64,000 nt of DNA from Bimuria novae-zelandiae CBS 107.79 (Eukaryota; Ascomycota; Dothideomycetes; Pleosporales; Didymosphaeriaceae). Under the pieces are notes generated by a model that saw only the letters and a list, made by a program, of their open reading frames with translations, did no database searches and was not told the DNA's origin. Position 1 is the first letter of the stretch. Every line of letters starts with the position of its first letter. This document shows, piece after piece, positions 45,453 to 57,400 of the stretch. A program made the position numbers and the translations under genes. The stretch covers positions 578,498 to 642,497 of the forward strand of contig ML976686.1 in assembly GCA_010015655.1 (NCBI GenBank), read 5' to 3'.

Positions 45453-48400
45453 CGTGGGCCTTGCGTGCACTCCACATGGCCGCGCAAGACTTACTGGAGC
45501 TGAGATGGACCCGACGTCGAATTACGGTCAATCGGCACTAGCGCGTGATTGGGCGGGGTGAATGTGGCTTGTGCCTTCGCCTGCGCCTGCCCCGCTATTT
45601 CTCAATCTCGTGACACCGCGCCTGCCAAGATACGCTAGTGTCGCGTAATCGCAGCCCGCCGCGCCCTCGTTATAAGCACCCCGCCTCACCCCACTCTCCC
45701 TTACCTTCGCCCACGACACCAATCGACCACTGACATACGCGCCCCTCACCTCCACAACACCCTCTGCGAGGCTTTCCATTTGCCACCCCGCGTATTATGT
45801 TACGATTCTTTATAACCTCCTCTATCATTATTACTTCTAGTCATTGGTTTGTCCCGCCGCCTGCTCCTCTGAGCAATGCTTCCTTATCGACGCGCTTCAC
45901 GGTATGTCTTCCATTTCTTACTTGCGTTTGCAAGCCTTATCATTGGGATACAAGGAGGGCTACGGCTGGCCCCGGTTTTCTAGTTCACTCACGTAGACTC
46001 ATCCGGTATCCGACCCTCGGAGCTGTGCCACTCCCTACGAGATGGCTCCCGGCCAGGGAAACAGTATAACTAGGGCTCCCCCTTCCCAGATGCCTTCCTT
46101 CGCAAAAATCCAATCGTCGTATTTGGTACGATGTGTTAGAGTGTACTCGATCTGCCTCTTGTGTTTCTTGTGTCGGAGTCAACCACTGGACTGCGTTCGG
46201 TGTTGGAGTTTCCGAAGCTCCTCGATCGGGAGGAAATTGCGGCCAGTACGACCCTCGTCCCCGATACATCCTATTGGCCTCGTTTGCTGGTCCATCTCGC
46301 CCACTCGCCTGGTATTCGTTTCTCGGAGCTGCGCCACTCGATCAGAGCTGGCTCCCGGTCAGGGAAGCAGTATAACTAGGGGTCCCCTTTCCAGGCGCCT
46401 CTGCTTCAGGAACCGAACGCTGCTCTTTGCGACGTGCTAGAGTGAATAGCATCAGCCTTTTGGATTCCTTAAGTTTGAATGTGGGCGGGGTGGATTGTGC
46501 TAATCGGGCTCGGCCGTTTGTGTGACGAGATGCTGACATGGTTTTGAAAGTGTAAATGCGGGCCCTCCTGCTGCCTGGAGGGATACGCAGATTTGAAAAG
46601 TTATTCGGCATTGGCGGTTGTCTGCTCGGGCTCACTTTTTGACTCTGTCGCATTCGATGGTTTGGAGCAATACCGCCGCCATGAACGGTCCGGGAACTTC
46701 TTTGACTGGTCAGAGGCCCTTGGCCTAGCGCTGGTAGTCGCTTCGGATGCGCAGAGGGCTCGGGTGTCGGTGTGTCGGCTGGTGGAGCACTCGCGCTTTC
46801 GGACGATTGCGTGAGTGTGTGAGAAGGGCGGCAGTGTTTATATAGGTAGCGGCATAGAAATGCGCCCAGGGCGCGGTCGCGCTAGTGTTCATCGTTCAAC
46901 CGTGAGTTTCTTCAACCTGGAAAGAGTGGCCGCCGCGTGCCTCGACAAGCGGGCCCTAGCGTTGCTATCTGTCGTATTCACCGACGAGAAAGCCGCGCTG
47001 ACTCATGCGATCCTGATCATAACAGCGGGGAGGCAATTGGTTGTTTCACACGTTGACCCAGTGAAATCAGATACTTGAGCTGTCTTGAAGCATCTGGGAA
47101 ATTTGGAAAGATTCTGAACCACGACTGTATCCTTTCATTGGAATTGCTGCCTTTGAACGATCTCCGTGAAGCCTTAATTAGTGCCACTTGCCTACGTCTG
47201 GTCTACCGGCTACCAATGTTCCCTAAAAGTTCAAGTCACTGGCTTCTACGAGCCCAGTCGCTACAGCAACAACCCAAGCAGATCTTTCAGTATATTCTTA
47301 TAACCCCATTTCCACTTCCCAATTCCACTGAAAGGATCATAACGGCGGGCGTCTCCAATTCAATTTCCTCAATTCCTTAGGAAAGATGAGACCCTCGAAA
47401 TCCCACAGACCTTGGAATTTTCATCATACTATATACAGAAGAACAAGATGGCTATGAGGTGAAGTAAAAAAAACTGGACGGAGACAGCTACTATACGTCC
47501 CCGTGCATGAGCGAAGCGATGCAACAGTAACTGCACGGGCACCCTAGGCATTTTGACGGACGAGAACAACTTAGTCAATGTACAATAGATCATCAATTAA
47601 TTAAGAAAGAAGATGCAGTCCCCTGGGCCCTTTTATTAGTACTTTTCCTCATTAAGCGCTTAAATATAAAAGACGCCTACGGAATACTTGATACGAGAGA
47701 AAACCCGCTCCCGCTCCATCGATAAAGATTAATCCTTTTAAGCTCGCATTCAAAAACAACCATCTCTTGAATCCTATGCAAGTATTCAGAAATAAGAACC
47801 ACGCCTGGATTTCCTTCCAGGAGGATTGACGCAGTGAGGGATCTCAGTTAGCCCTATGCAAATAGTTTCACTGATCATCCAATCACCACTGTGCGAGTAT
47901 CACCGCTTAAGATACTTCCTTCCCGCAAAACACACACAGTTCTATCCGCCGTATATCATCAACTAGGCCTCAATCGCTCCGATCACCCAGAACGAGTATG
48001 CACACCTAAAACCCCTAACCTAACCAAAATACGTCCGTAAATGCGACCAAACCCATCAAATCTATCTCATCAACCCCAGCCAGCGAGGAAGATCAACTAA
48101 AGCAAGTCTACCAGCACAGCATTGGCGGCGAGTGATCCAGAGCCCCCACGCCAAGCCATCAAAAATCTCGTGTTTGAACGGGTTCCAGAGGATGGATCAC
48201 TGTTATAAGGGTGGCGGCTCGACACTCTCCCCTATTCTAGATTGCCTGTCGCGATACAGAGCGCTCATTGTGACTTCAAGCAGCTCGAAAGCTCTAGAGG
48301 AAGCGAATCAGGTTACCAAGTAGCCACGAGCTTGGGCCCTGAGACTACAGCTTTTGATCTGGGAATCTCGATTTAAGAGCTATTTGGTAGACTGGGGACG

Positions 48401-49806
48401 GGGTGCGGCTTGCTTATATGAACGAGAGGATGTGTACGGAAGCTACTCAAGGATTTCCGTCCGGCTCTCAGGCGATGGGTGTCGGTTCGGTACATCGCAC
48501 GTGTTGGCGATCTTCCAGTCTGAATCGTGATTCTGGCTGCACGCAGATACCCGATATAGAAACCTCGGGCGTGTCTCATACTTCCAGCAGCCCATCTCCG
48601 CTGAATCCTCTCGTCGGTCTGCCCAAGCGACACCAATATTAAAGACAGAGCTGTTGAGCAACGCCGTATGCGCTCCTCGAACGTCCCGTACCGGACTCCC
48701 TTCCAAAAACACCATCGACGTCTTCAAAAAGCGCTCTCCCCTCTTAATTTGAGCACAAAATTGATCTATACCTCTTCTTTGTATCGTTCTTATAAACACT
48801 CAGGACGTACTGTGCTAGCTAACACCTTTTATACAGGCCGCCTGTTGCGCGATAGTAAATCTTCTTCATAAGAACCACCCTTGCTAGTCCTCTCCTACAG
48901 TCCCATACGATCCTTCTCTTATACCTTAAACCGCGAAACAACCTCTCATCCACATCCAACATCCACGTGAACCCGCAACCCCGTCACTCTGATACCCTCA
49001 TCGCAGCTCATACTTCCACCCCAATTAACCGAGACCTCAGCACCAGCGCTCCACAGCACCAGCCCCTCCCAGACCGCACCATAGTAAGCCGCGCTCGCTG
49101 CACAGACTCCGTATCCTCACAGCTCAGACAGAGCGCACGCAAAACGACTCCCCTCCCCTCCCCTCCCGTCCGCGCTAAGTGATGTCGATGTCAATACAGC
49201 GGAAAGAGCCGAAGAACACACTCGCCTCCCACGGTCTGATTAGATCCTTCTGCCCACCGTGCGCAGGAGGGAGGAGAGCTGAGAGTAGATTGATATTCAC
49301 AATGGGCACACCCGGCTGTGGCGTGAAGGGAACAAGGAGCGTGTCGACAGAGGAGTGGTGCTACTCGACAAAGACCGCTATCGCACTCTGTTATGCGAGA
49401 GCAATGAGTTGGATTGGGTTGCGAAGCCGATTGTGTGCAATCCGTTGGCGATATACTCGGCGTGGAGCCGAAGGAGTATTAATCCAGTTCGACTCGATTC
49501 CCCCTCCTCGCGCGCACCGGGTGACTCCTCCCTCTTCCTATACCACGTCTCCCATCCCCTCCCCTCCCTCCCAGCCGCACCACCAGCTTCGCAACGCCAT
49601 GAACCCATTACCCTCATCGTACCCTCAGACAGATCTGCGAGGAATGATAAGACTGCTCTGAACACACCACAGGATCACCACGTGTAGCATACTCCAATTT
49701 CAACGCTTTATCATTCTTTTGATTGTGCAAGTCCTCGTCCGACGCGCATGCAACATTGCCACCCTCCTAACCATGTATCCACTCTCCACCAGTGCTGTCC
49801 ACCCGT
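45453..49806. other. Long gene-poor interval with a diverged tandem duplication
   Basis: I see no open frame with a recognisable domain. Frames at 46,342-46,653 (-), 46,815-47,078 (+), 48,443-48,799 (-) and 49,179-49,661 (+) are possible small or decayed genes but unsupported. A diverged direct repeat of about 310-bp period lies at 46,015-46,410. From 47,400 to 48,100 the sequence is balanced and featureless. The stretch 48,880-49,170 is C-rich with few G on the plus strand, resembling a leader or promoter. Confidence 0.4.
46015..46410 (+). repeat. Diverged direct repeat, about 310-bp spacing
   Basis: Bases from about 46,015 to 46,100 (CTCGGAGCTGTGCCACTC, then GGCTCCCGGCCAGGGAAACA and AGTATAACTAGG) recur at about 46,325-46,410 with scattered substitutions. 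Weaker similarity continues to the right (GTGTTAGAGTG versus GTGCTAGAGTG). Confidence 0.7.
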
Positions 49807-50297
49807 CTAACCACCCCGTCCACCCCTCTCATCCTGCATCCCAATTGCCGGATCCGGTGCCTCCGGGAAGTCCTTCTTCGCTGTCGCCTTCCCGCCCGCA
49901 GAGTCCTTGCCCTCGGTTGCATGGCCGCCGGTACCGCTCTTCTGCGCGCTACTACACATAAATCCATTAGCCAACGTCCCAAAACAACACGAAACACACA
50001 AATCAGGCGAGAGGTAAGGAGTGACAAGGGCAAGACTCACTCAACCCCATCCTTCAAATTGCTCGTCTGCACATCATACGTATCCCCCTTCTTCGCCTTA
50101 TCCACGCTATGCTCATCGTCGGGCAACATATCCGTCTTCGTCTTGTCGTTCGTGCTCAATTCCTTGGCGCTCCGCGTGGACGCAGACATGCACCTCACGT
50201 TCATCGGTGCCCTCGCAGGCGGAGCGCGTACGACGGTCCGGACAACCGACGTCGCAGCCCGGCGGTAGAAGGTTAAGAACTCTGAGGGTGAGGCCAT
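49807..50297 (-). CDS. Small mitochondrial-type protein of unknown function
   Basis: Two exons (50,041-50,297 and 49,807-49,951) around an 89-bp intron (GTGAGT...GCTAAT...GTAG) give 133 residues. The N-terminus, M-A-S-P-S-E-F-L-T-F-Y-R-R-A-A then V-V-R-T-V-V-R-A-P, is basic and amphipathic with no acidic residue after the first few, like a mitochondrial targeting peptide. The rest is highly charged and low in hydrophobics, and ends P-E-A-P-D-P-A-I-G-M-Q-D-E-R-G-G-R-G-G. That ending resembles a family of short conserved ascomycete proteins I recall only as hypothetical. Function is not inferable. Confidence 0.75.
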
Positions 50298-50740
50298 CGT
50301 ATCTTTCGCTCGATGGCTATCAATGGGTGGATAGTTGTGGTATTGTGTTAAGGCTCAATTGGATTTGGGCGTAACAGGAGTGCCAAGGTGGGATAAGGAG
50401 GTTAAGATACGGAAGGGGAGGGAGGAGTAAAGCGGGAGGTCTGAATGTAGCTGGAGAGACCGTCATGGTTGCTTGGCAGGGACGAGCTCTGTCGACGTGA
50501 CAATGATGAATGAAAGCATCATGACGCTTGACGATCGTCCAGGGTCATAGCTCCCATCGCGGCTAACGCGAAACGGCTGCGGGGGCGGGGAATTTTGCGA
50601 TAACCGCCGACGCCGCAACACCCCATAATTAGGATATCATCACTTTGCCCCCTCTACTCTAGACGGGCACTCACGATACGATACTGCGCATCTTTCTCGA
50701 CACCAGATCAACTACCAAACATCCTACTTGCATCGGGACA
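50298..50740. other. Divergent promoter region between the small mitochondrial protein and PCC1
   Basis: There is no gene. The two genes are transcribed away from each other, so this interval probably holds both promoters. A CATCATTGTCA-like segment and a TTAGGATATC segment are visible but not assignable. Confidence 0.5.
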
Positions 50741-51135
50741 ATGGCGAAGCCCACCACAACACCGCAAGACTCTTCCTTCCCCTGCAACCTGTACACCCTC
50801 TTCCTCCCTTATCCCTCCAGCTCACCCAACTAACACCACCCAGCACCCTAACCATCCCCCTCCCCACCGCGCACCTCGCCACAACCGCGCTCCGCGCCCT
50901 CTCCGTAGACGCCGAACTCTCGCCCCTCGTGCGCCGCTCCTTCTCCACTGACAACACTGTCCTCCGCGTAGAATACTCCGCAACCACGAACCGAATGCTG
51001 CGGGTCGCCGTAAACGGGTTTTTCGAATCGCTCGGCGTGGTGCTGGGGGTTATGAAGGAGTTGGATGTGGATGTTGTGCATGGAGTAGTAGAAGGGGGTT
51101 TAGAGGGCGTGCAGGGGTTGGAGGTTGGTGGGTGA
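50741..51135 (+). CDS. PCC1: EKC/KEOPS complex subunit Pcc1
   Basis: Pcc1 is the dimerisation subunit of KEOPS, which makes N6-threonylcarbamoyladenosine (t6A37) in tRNA and also affects telomeres and transcription. Two exons (50,741-50,790 and 50,844-51,135; intron GTACAC...CAG, 53 bp) give 113 residues. The motif order matches the family: L-T-I-P-L-P-T-A-H-L-A, A-L-S-V-D-A-E-L-S-P-L-V-R-R-S-F, L-R-V-E-Y-S-A-T-T-N-R-M-L-R-V-A-V-N-G-F-F-E-S-L-G. The length is typical. It converges on the gene at 51,269, with 133 bp between the stops. Confidence 0.9.
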
Positions 51136-51268
51136 GGAGGAGGAGGGGTTAAGAATGGTGGTTTGAAGATGAGGAGGGAAGACGCGAGGGCTCCTTCGAA
51201 AAAGCCACAGATGAGCCTGGGGTAACTTGACGGACTGTGGTAACCAGCCGAAGGGACTGGCAAAACCA

Positions 51269-53224
51269 TCAAACATCGCCCTTGAACAGGTCCTCCCATT
51301 CCTCCTCCGTGATAGTTGGGCCAATCAGTTGTGTCTCAAGCGAAGTCAAAACATCTCTCACGGGCTCGGGGTTGGACTCAACGACCTCTCCATCTTCGGA
51401 ACCCGCTTTTGTAAAAAGAAGCGACGGAGGAGGTGGTGGCTGCCGCTGCGGCTGAACAGTCGGCTGCCTGAGCCCATCTCGCGGTGCTCCGGTATGCTGA
51501 CGCGGTCCGCGGGGGAAACTCGGAGGCATATTGGTTGGATCATCATCATAGGATAGACGTGAATGCACATCCGGAGCATCGTCTGCGAAGTTCGGAGCAG
51601 GCGCCATTGAGTTGTTGTTGGGACCCCGCGATGCAGGCGCCATTCGCCTCGCAACCCCTCGTCTGTGCCAGTCCCTTCGTTCTGGTGCCCTCGCCTCGCG
51701 CTCACCATCGTACCGCGGCCTGTAGCTCGTACCCGACCTGTCGTCTCGCTCGGTGAGATGCCTGTTCAGCTCCACCAGCTTCGCATTCTCATCCGCCTCT
51801 TCCTCTCGCCACCACTGCCCAAACCATGCTTTTCCGTAGTACGTATCCCATCCCGCCTCCGCATGGCGCCTTCTCTTCTCAACCAGGTGTACTTTGTCGG
51901 ACAGCAGCCGCGGAAAGTGCGTGCACAGGTAGTCCAGGTACTCTTGCATCGCCCCAGCGGGCTTGTAGGACCAGTCTTTCATACTCAGTTGCTGGGCGCC
52001 TTTGATGGCGTAGAGCAGTGGGAGTATGACACCGTCCATGGGCGCGTACCGGGCGTCGTAGGAGAGGGCGGCGCCTGCTATGGCGGCAGCTTCCTTCATA
52101 ACCGTGCATCTGAATGTTGTGTCAGAAAAAAGAGCTTCGTACGACGGGCGGTCTGTCAAGCGGATCGCGGGTTTAGGAGGCGATCGTGGGTAGCTTCGAT
52201 CGCGGCTGCGGCATACGCGTTTGCCAACTCGCTCGGGATATGGTGATCGAGACCGTGTACGAAGACGCGAGTCCACCTGGGTACGCTCATCACGCTTTGA
52301 GCGATCCGTCGTACCCCCTGGTGAGTATACCCTGGCATGCTCATCCCGGGTTGAGGCACCTATCTTGCCGGCGGTCGTAGGCATTCTAGCGACATTCGGC
52401 GAAGGCGAAGATCTGTGTGTTAGTACAGGTCGTACCTGGCATCCGCCCGGCAACGAGCTCGGCGTCCGTGGCAATGACCCGTTCAACGTCATCTTCGAAG
52501 ACATCTCCTTCGTGCCATCCATCTCAATCACCTCTTTCCAATCCGGCGTCTTCGGACACCCATCACTCGACGCCGGAGAAGTCACCAGCGATGCACTCGC
52601 GAGCGGCGGCGTACACGGTATCTCCGCCTTCTCAAGCTGCGACAACAATTGCGCCTCCCGCTCACCCCATGCGCCTTCCACCAGACCCTTCTTATCACCT
52701 TCCTCTTGTCCAGCACTCGCACCCTCAACCACCCTCCACCCCTCAACCCCCTCACTCGGCCCCTCCCACCCCGCCCTCTCGCGCCAAAACGCTTGTTTCT
52801 GCCTCAGCGTGCACAGCCGGGGACATAAGCGGCCCCTATGCTGCGCGTGCGCAGGACACGCCGGACACGCTTCTGTGCACTGCATCCAGGCCGTGCGGTG
52901 CGCATGCGGCGTTTCGCGCAGGCAGTTGAAGCAACGCGTGTCTTGGCGGCGGGTGCCGACGGTTTTGTACGCGCGGTGGAGATCGAGGTCTGATAGGAGG
53001 GGTGTTGACGGAGTCGGTGGGAGCCAGGTGGAAGGAGAGAAGGTTGAGGTGTTGAGCTGTGAGAGGGGTAGAGTTGGGAACATCCAGGGCGCCATAATCG
53101 TTTGTAGAAACCCATTTTCTGGGCATGTGTTCGCTGGGAATATGTTCGGCGTTGCGTGTAATTGATACTCATCCGGCTGTGCGTAGGCACCGTGTTGGTC
53201 AATTGAAGTCATGATTTTATCCAT
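51269..53224 (-). CDS. Uncharacterised 651-residue protein with Cys/His-rich N-terminal segment
   Basis: Single open frame without visible introns. Around residues 95-140 lies a Cys/His-rich stretch, R-C-F-N-C-L-R-E-T-P-H-A-H, then W-M-Q-C, C-P-A-C-P-A-H and C-P-R-L-C, that could bind zinc or form a short C-x2-C-type module. The middle (about 190-350) is Ser/Pro/Arg-rich and disordered. A conserved-looking helical segment follows (F-R-C-T-V-M-K-E-A-A-A-I-A-G-A-A-L and W-S-Y-K-P-A-G-A-M-Q-E-Y-L-D-Y-L). The tail is Arg/Pro-rich and ends E-E-W-E-D-L-F-K-G-D-V. I do not recognise the family. An RNA-binding or chromatin role is possible but unsupported. Met at 53,212 is an alternative start. Confidence 0.8.
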   Translation of the reverse strand: MDKIMTSIDQHGAYAQPDEYQLHATPNIFPANTCPENGFLQTIMAPWMFPTLPLSQLNTSTFSPSTWLPPTPSTPLLSDLDLHRAYKTVGTRRQDTRCFNCLRETPHAHRTAWMQCTEACPACPAHAQHRGRLCPRLCTLRQKQAFWRERAGWEGPSEGVEGWRVVEGASAGQEEGDKKGLVEGAWGEREAQLLSQLEKAEIPCTPPLASASLVTSPASSDGCPKTPDWKEVIEMDGTKEMSSKMTLNGSLPRTPSSLPGGCQVRPVLTHRSSPSPNVARMPTTAGKIGASTRDEHARVYSPGGTTDRSKRDERTQVDSRLRTRSRSPYPERVGKRVCRSRDRSYPRSPPKPAIRLTDRPSYEALFSDTTFRCTVMKEAAAIAGAALSYDARYAPMDGVILPLLYAIKGAQQLSMKDWSYKPAGAMQEYLDYLCTHFPRLLSDKVHLVEKRRRHAEAGWDTYYGKAWFGQWWREEEADENAKLVELNRHLTERDDRSGTSYRPRYDGEREARAPERRDWHRRGVARRMAPASRGPNNNSMAPAPNFADDAPDVHSRLSYDDDPTNMPPSFPRGPRQHTGAPRDGLRQPTVQPQRQPPPPPSLLFTKAGSEDGEVVESNPEPVRDVLTSLETQLIGPTITEEEWEDLFKGDV

Positions 53225-53391
53225 AATCCCCCGAGAAAGTAGAGGAAGCAGGAATATATATACATTTTTAGGGGATCTCAGAGGGGAGGGGACGTGCGCG
53301 GGGGAGACGTGTTTGCCAGTGGGGTGGCGCCATGTTGAGATCGGGGGGGTGTTCCAAATGCGGGTGTGTTCTATGGCGCGCTGGGAATGCG

Positions 53392-54019
53392 TGAGTCAAG
53401 GCAGCAACAGCCCGTGACTGGCGGCTGCTGTTGGTGCATTGGTGTACCCCTGGGCCTGGTTATGGGGGTTTGGATGCATATGGAGGAGTCAAGGCAGCGC
53501 AGGGGCACATGACTCTCAACTTACGTTCGACCTAACACCAACACTGGGTGTGGAATACCTTTGCGCATATATGTGCTTGTGAGTCAAGGCAGCAGGCGCA
53601 CGTGACTCCCAACTTCCGTTCGACGCAAGATGGGGGATGGTTGTTGCATGTGTGCTGCTGCCTTGAGTCTTCGTATAATGTTGAGCTTTGCAACAAAGAG
53701 ACAGGAGGGGAAGAAAAAGGGGACGGACGGCAGCGTGCATGTGTCGGTGAGTCAAGCCCCCTCCCGTGTAACCCGTACTCCTCCCGCTCCATCACATCGA
53801 CAGCTTGAGTCGTTTCTTCTAAGCTCGATAGTACACTTGGATTATCCTTGCAAGCCTGCGCTAAACAAGAGACCAACATACCTACTCTGTCTGGCTTGGT
53901 TTGCTCCTTTGCAAGCGATAGTATGATTGTCGACACGGGAGTCAAAAATGCAGGAGTCATTGCGTATACGTATCATAGAATAAATACTGGTACCTAGTTC
54001 CTTTGGGATACGTGAGTCA
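53392..54019. promoter_or_regulatory. Cluster of TGAGTCA sites within ~95-bp spaced repeats, upstream of the 651-residue gene
   Basis: TGAGTCA, the consensus for Gcn4/CPC1-type (AP-1) bZIP factors, occurs at 53,392, 53,580, 53,748 and 54,013, with a close GGAGTCA near 53,487. The sites at about 53,392, 53,487 and 53,580 lie in diverged copies of a unit (GAGTCAAGGCAGC ... GTGACTC ... CGTTCGAC) spaced about 95 bp. The only start codon downstream on the minus strand is that of the 51,269-53,224 gene, so these may belong to its promoter. No binding evidence exists. Confidence 0.4.
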
Positions 54020-54439
54020 TGATTGGTGTGCGGACTGGTAGTCTGGGTCTTCGGTACCGGTCCCAGGTGTGCACAAGATTCCAGGCATCGATTGAGGACG
54101 AGAACACATGTTATGATTGCGAACGGTGCAAGGCAGAGACGAGAGGCGTGTGTACACATGTTACAATCACAAGAGGTGCAAGGCAGCGATGTTCTGCATG
54201 TCCTGTTAGAGTATTAGCAATTAGTGCAACAGAGCTGGGGTTCTGGAGCTTTTGAAGATATCGAGACGTGTTCATCTAGGCGCCGTAGCTTAACCGTTGG
54301 TCCACATGCAAGTTATAAATTCATCAGTTTAGATACTTGAGTCTATGTGTAAATCACGCCTAACTCCTATCCCTGTTCAAATGAGTGTGATCGTCGACTG
54401 TCCATTGGCCCCATCTCCTTTCCAGCAAACACCCACCCC

Positions 54440-57400
54440 TCACATCCAAAACATCGTATCCGCCACGCCCGCACTCCACGGCGCATACTTCCCCCAAGCC
54501 GGTGCATTCGCGTTACTCCTATGCGGATAGAACTTATCCTCCAGCCTTTTGAACCAGCAGTCAACACCTTCATCGAAGACGTAGCGTCCAGTCTGCGGAT
54601 TCCTAAGCCGAGGCAGCATCCATGGAATTTTGGCAGGATTAGGATTGCGCACAACATCTCGCACAACCTCGCGCATGTACAGCGCAGCACGCTCGCAAAG
54701 GCGGTCGGCGTAGTAGGTAGGAGCAGCGTAGGACACACCCATTGTAGCGCGGCAGTAGGAGTAGCAGAGCTTGTGTGTCTGAGAGCGTTCGCGGATTTCA
54801 GTCACAGTGGTTGGTGTGGTATGCTTACCAGGTCGCGGATCTTCTCCAAGCCCATGTCAGGAATGCCATCTTGGATGACGAAATAGTGCGTCGGCTTTGC
54901 TGTCCCCTTGATACCACTGTGCGACTGCAGGAAGAAGTCTTGGTAGTAGGGAGACGTGACCAGCTTGTCGACACAAGTTCCCGAGAGAGTGTTACCATTG
55001 CCCCATCTGTCTCCTGGTTGTCCAGGCAAGACGTAGAAGCGGGTGTGATGGCGCTTCGTCACGATGATGGCGGTGAGTTGAAGGGCCTTAGCTGGAAGCT
55101 TCAGCGCGGTGCGGGCTTTGGCATATGCCCGGTTGATAGCCACGATCTCGATATCCTTGACTTTGCTGTAATGGCCACTGCTGACACCATCGCGGTAATA
55201 GATGATCTTGTCAGGCAACTTCGAGGTGTTGGACGGGTTGAATTTGTTCCAGTGAAGGAGACGTTCATAGACCATGCCTTCTAAGGTGTAAATGATCTGG
55301 TATGTTAGCATAGTGGACATTCAAATGGATGGAGCGCGCATACCTCATGATCAGATATTTCGCCATCTTTGCCTTGGAGGGGTTGAAGGCGCACGCTGCC
55401 GAGACACTTGCCACCTGCGGGATCAACAGAGCCAACAACAGCCGCAATGCTTCCAGTGGAAGGGTGACTCAGGTCAGCTCCCAGTATCATTGTATGTGAG
55501 AGTCGCTCGTTGGGCCGCAAGGCAGTATGATTGACACCTCCAAGCTTGAGATTGACCTTCATGGAGATGTTTTGCATGTACTGGCCGAAGAAGTTGTCGC
55601 GTTTGTCGAGCCGCTCAACAATGCAGACAGATTGGAGACCAAAGGTCCTCTCCGCAAGGTTCTTGAGTTCACGATACAAGGTACGGTCAGATTGTCGAAG
55701 AATGAGGATCACGAGATTGACTCCCCGGTCTTTTGCCTTTTTCAAGTTCGCTTTCAAGTCTACGGATGTAACCTTCGCGTCGTATGAAGGATTAGCGTTC
55801 TGCGCTTGCGCAACCTGAAGCCCGCATCGAGCGAATTGGCCCTTCAAAAGTTTGTCGTAAAACCCAGGCGAGGATCCATCCACATCTGACATCCTGAAGA
55901 ACATGTATTTGAAGGCACGCGCATTCGTATTGAAAAATCGGATATCGGGCCTAAGCTTCCAGCTAGAAGCACGCATGGCTGGTTTGTTGTACAAGACCTC
56001 GGGAAATCCGAGATTCTGGTACGGGACTGTGAGCATGGTTGAGCTTAGCTTCAACGGTACATTGTTGCGCAGGTTCTGGATATGTTAGCAAATTGTTGCG
56101 ACATCTTCATTAGATTGCAACTTACGAACGCCGAGGCATTGCTACCTTGCACAAATCCTAGACTACGCAATCCCTCAGTCTCGATGAGCACACGGCTCTC
56201 AGCAGGGTTCCGACAAGCTTCGTTCACCATGGCAGCAGTGAGATGCTCAGGCACCTGCTTCGTATAGGCCTGGAATGGAACAATGCGCAGAAACTCCTGG
56301 GGATACCACACTGGGTCGTTCTGCTTGCCAACGTTGATGGCCTTTAGGTTAGAATCAATAGATCGTCCGAACACTGCAGAAAATCGTCAGTATCATCATT
56401 TAGTTAGATATAGCAAAGATTGGCGCGCTTACCAGTTCTCAAATGATCGATGACACTAAGATGGGGGCCTTCATAGATGAAATTATCCTTAGCATCTTTC
56501 AGTGGCTTTCCATTGTCATCACGTTTCTTTTTCTGAAAGGTCAATCTTCCAATGCTTTCGTCAAAGAGCCTACAGCCCGACCATACCCTAGATGCATCCT
56601 TGCTGAAACGCATTGTCTTCTCCGCATCATCGGATTTGCGATCATACTCAACATAGACACGCAGCTTCTTCAACAGTGTCTCGGCGTCCGAGGAGGTAAA
56701 CGTGTTATGGTCGCTCAAAAACTCGCTGACAAGGATGGGACGAATGAATGCGCTGGTGGCAAGGTTGAAGTTGACGATGATGTTGCCCATACCAGGCTTG
56801 ACGTTGTAAAAATATCCACGGACTGTCTCCAATGAAATTGACTGGGCAAGGCGACTGCGCGCTGTCTTGACGAAGAACTTGTTGGCTGATTGTTTGTAGA
56901 CATCCGCATTCAAGCTCTGGGAGATGAGGATATTCAAGCAGCGCGCTATGTCGACACAATTAGTATCTTCGTAGTTGGGCTTCGCCAGTGAGCATTGATC
57001 AAGGTCCTGAATCTTTATCTCCCGAATGAACGCAAAGCGAAGTGCTAGTCCCTCTTCCCCGATGGGAACCGTGGTCCCAGACCAGACCTGGCACTGCTTA
57101 TATTCAGCCTCCAACTCATCCACTGTGACAACAGTGAAGCATGACGACATCTGTTCGTGGATTGGCTTCCACGAAATGATGGTATCGATTTCATTGGTAG
57201 CGAAAGAGCCTTGGAAGGATTGTAGAAAGGAGCAAGCTCTCAGTGCCTTTTCGAAATTCTGCTCCTTGACTTGACGATTGATTTTCTCAGCCGGAAGATC
57301 TAGAATCTTGTACTCGTAGAGCTCCTTTGCAGTGAGAGTATACGTGAAATGATTGGTTACAATCTTGCCTTGACCGTTGTCCTTGCTGAAGCCTTTGCGA

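Noticed and set aside
52221..53165. 314-codon plus-strand open frame
   Set aside because: It is antisense to the 651-residue gene; the minus strand has the longer frame and more protein-like composition, though neither is a known family.
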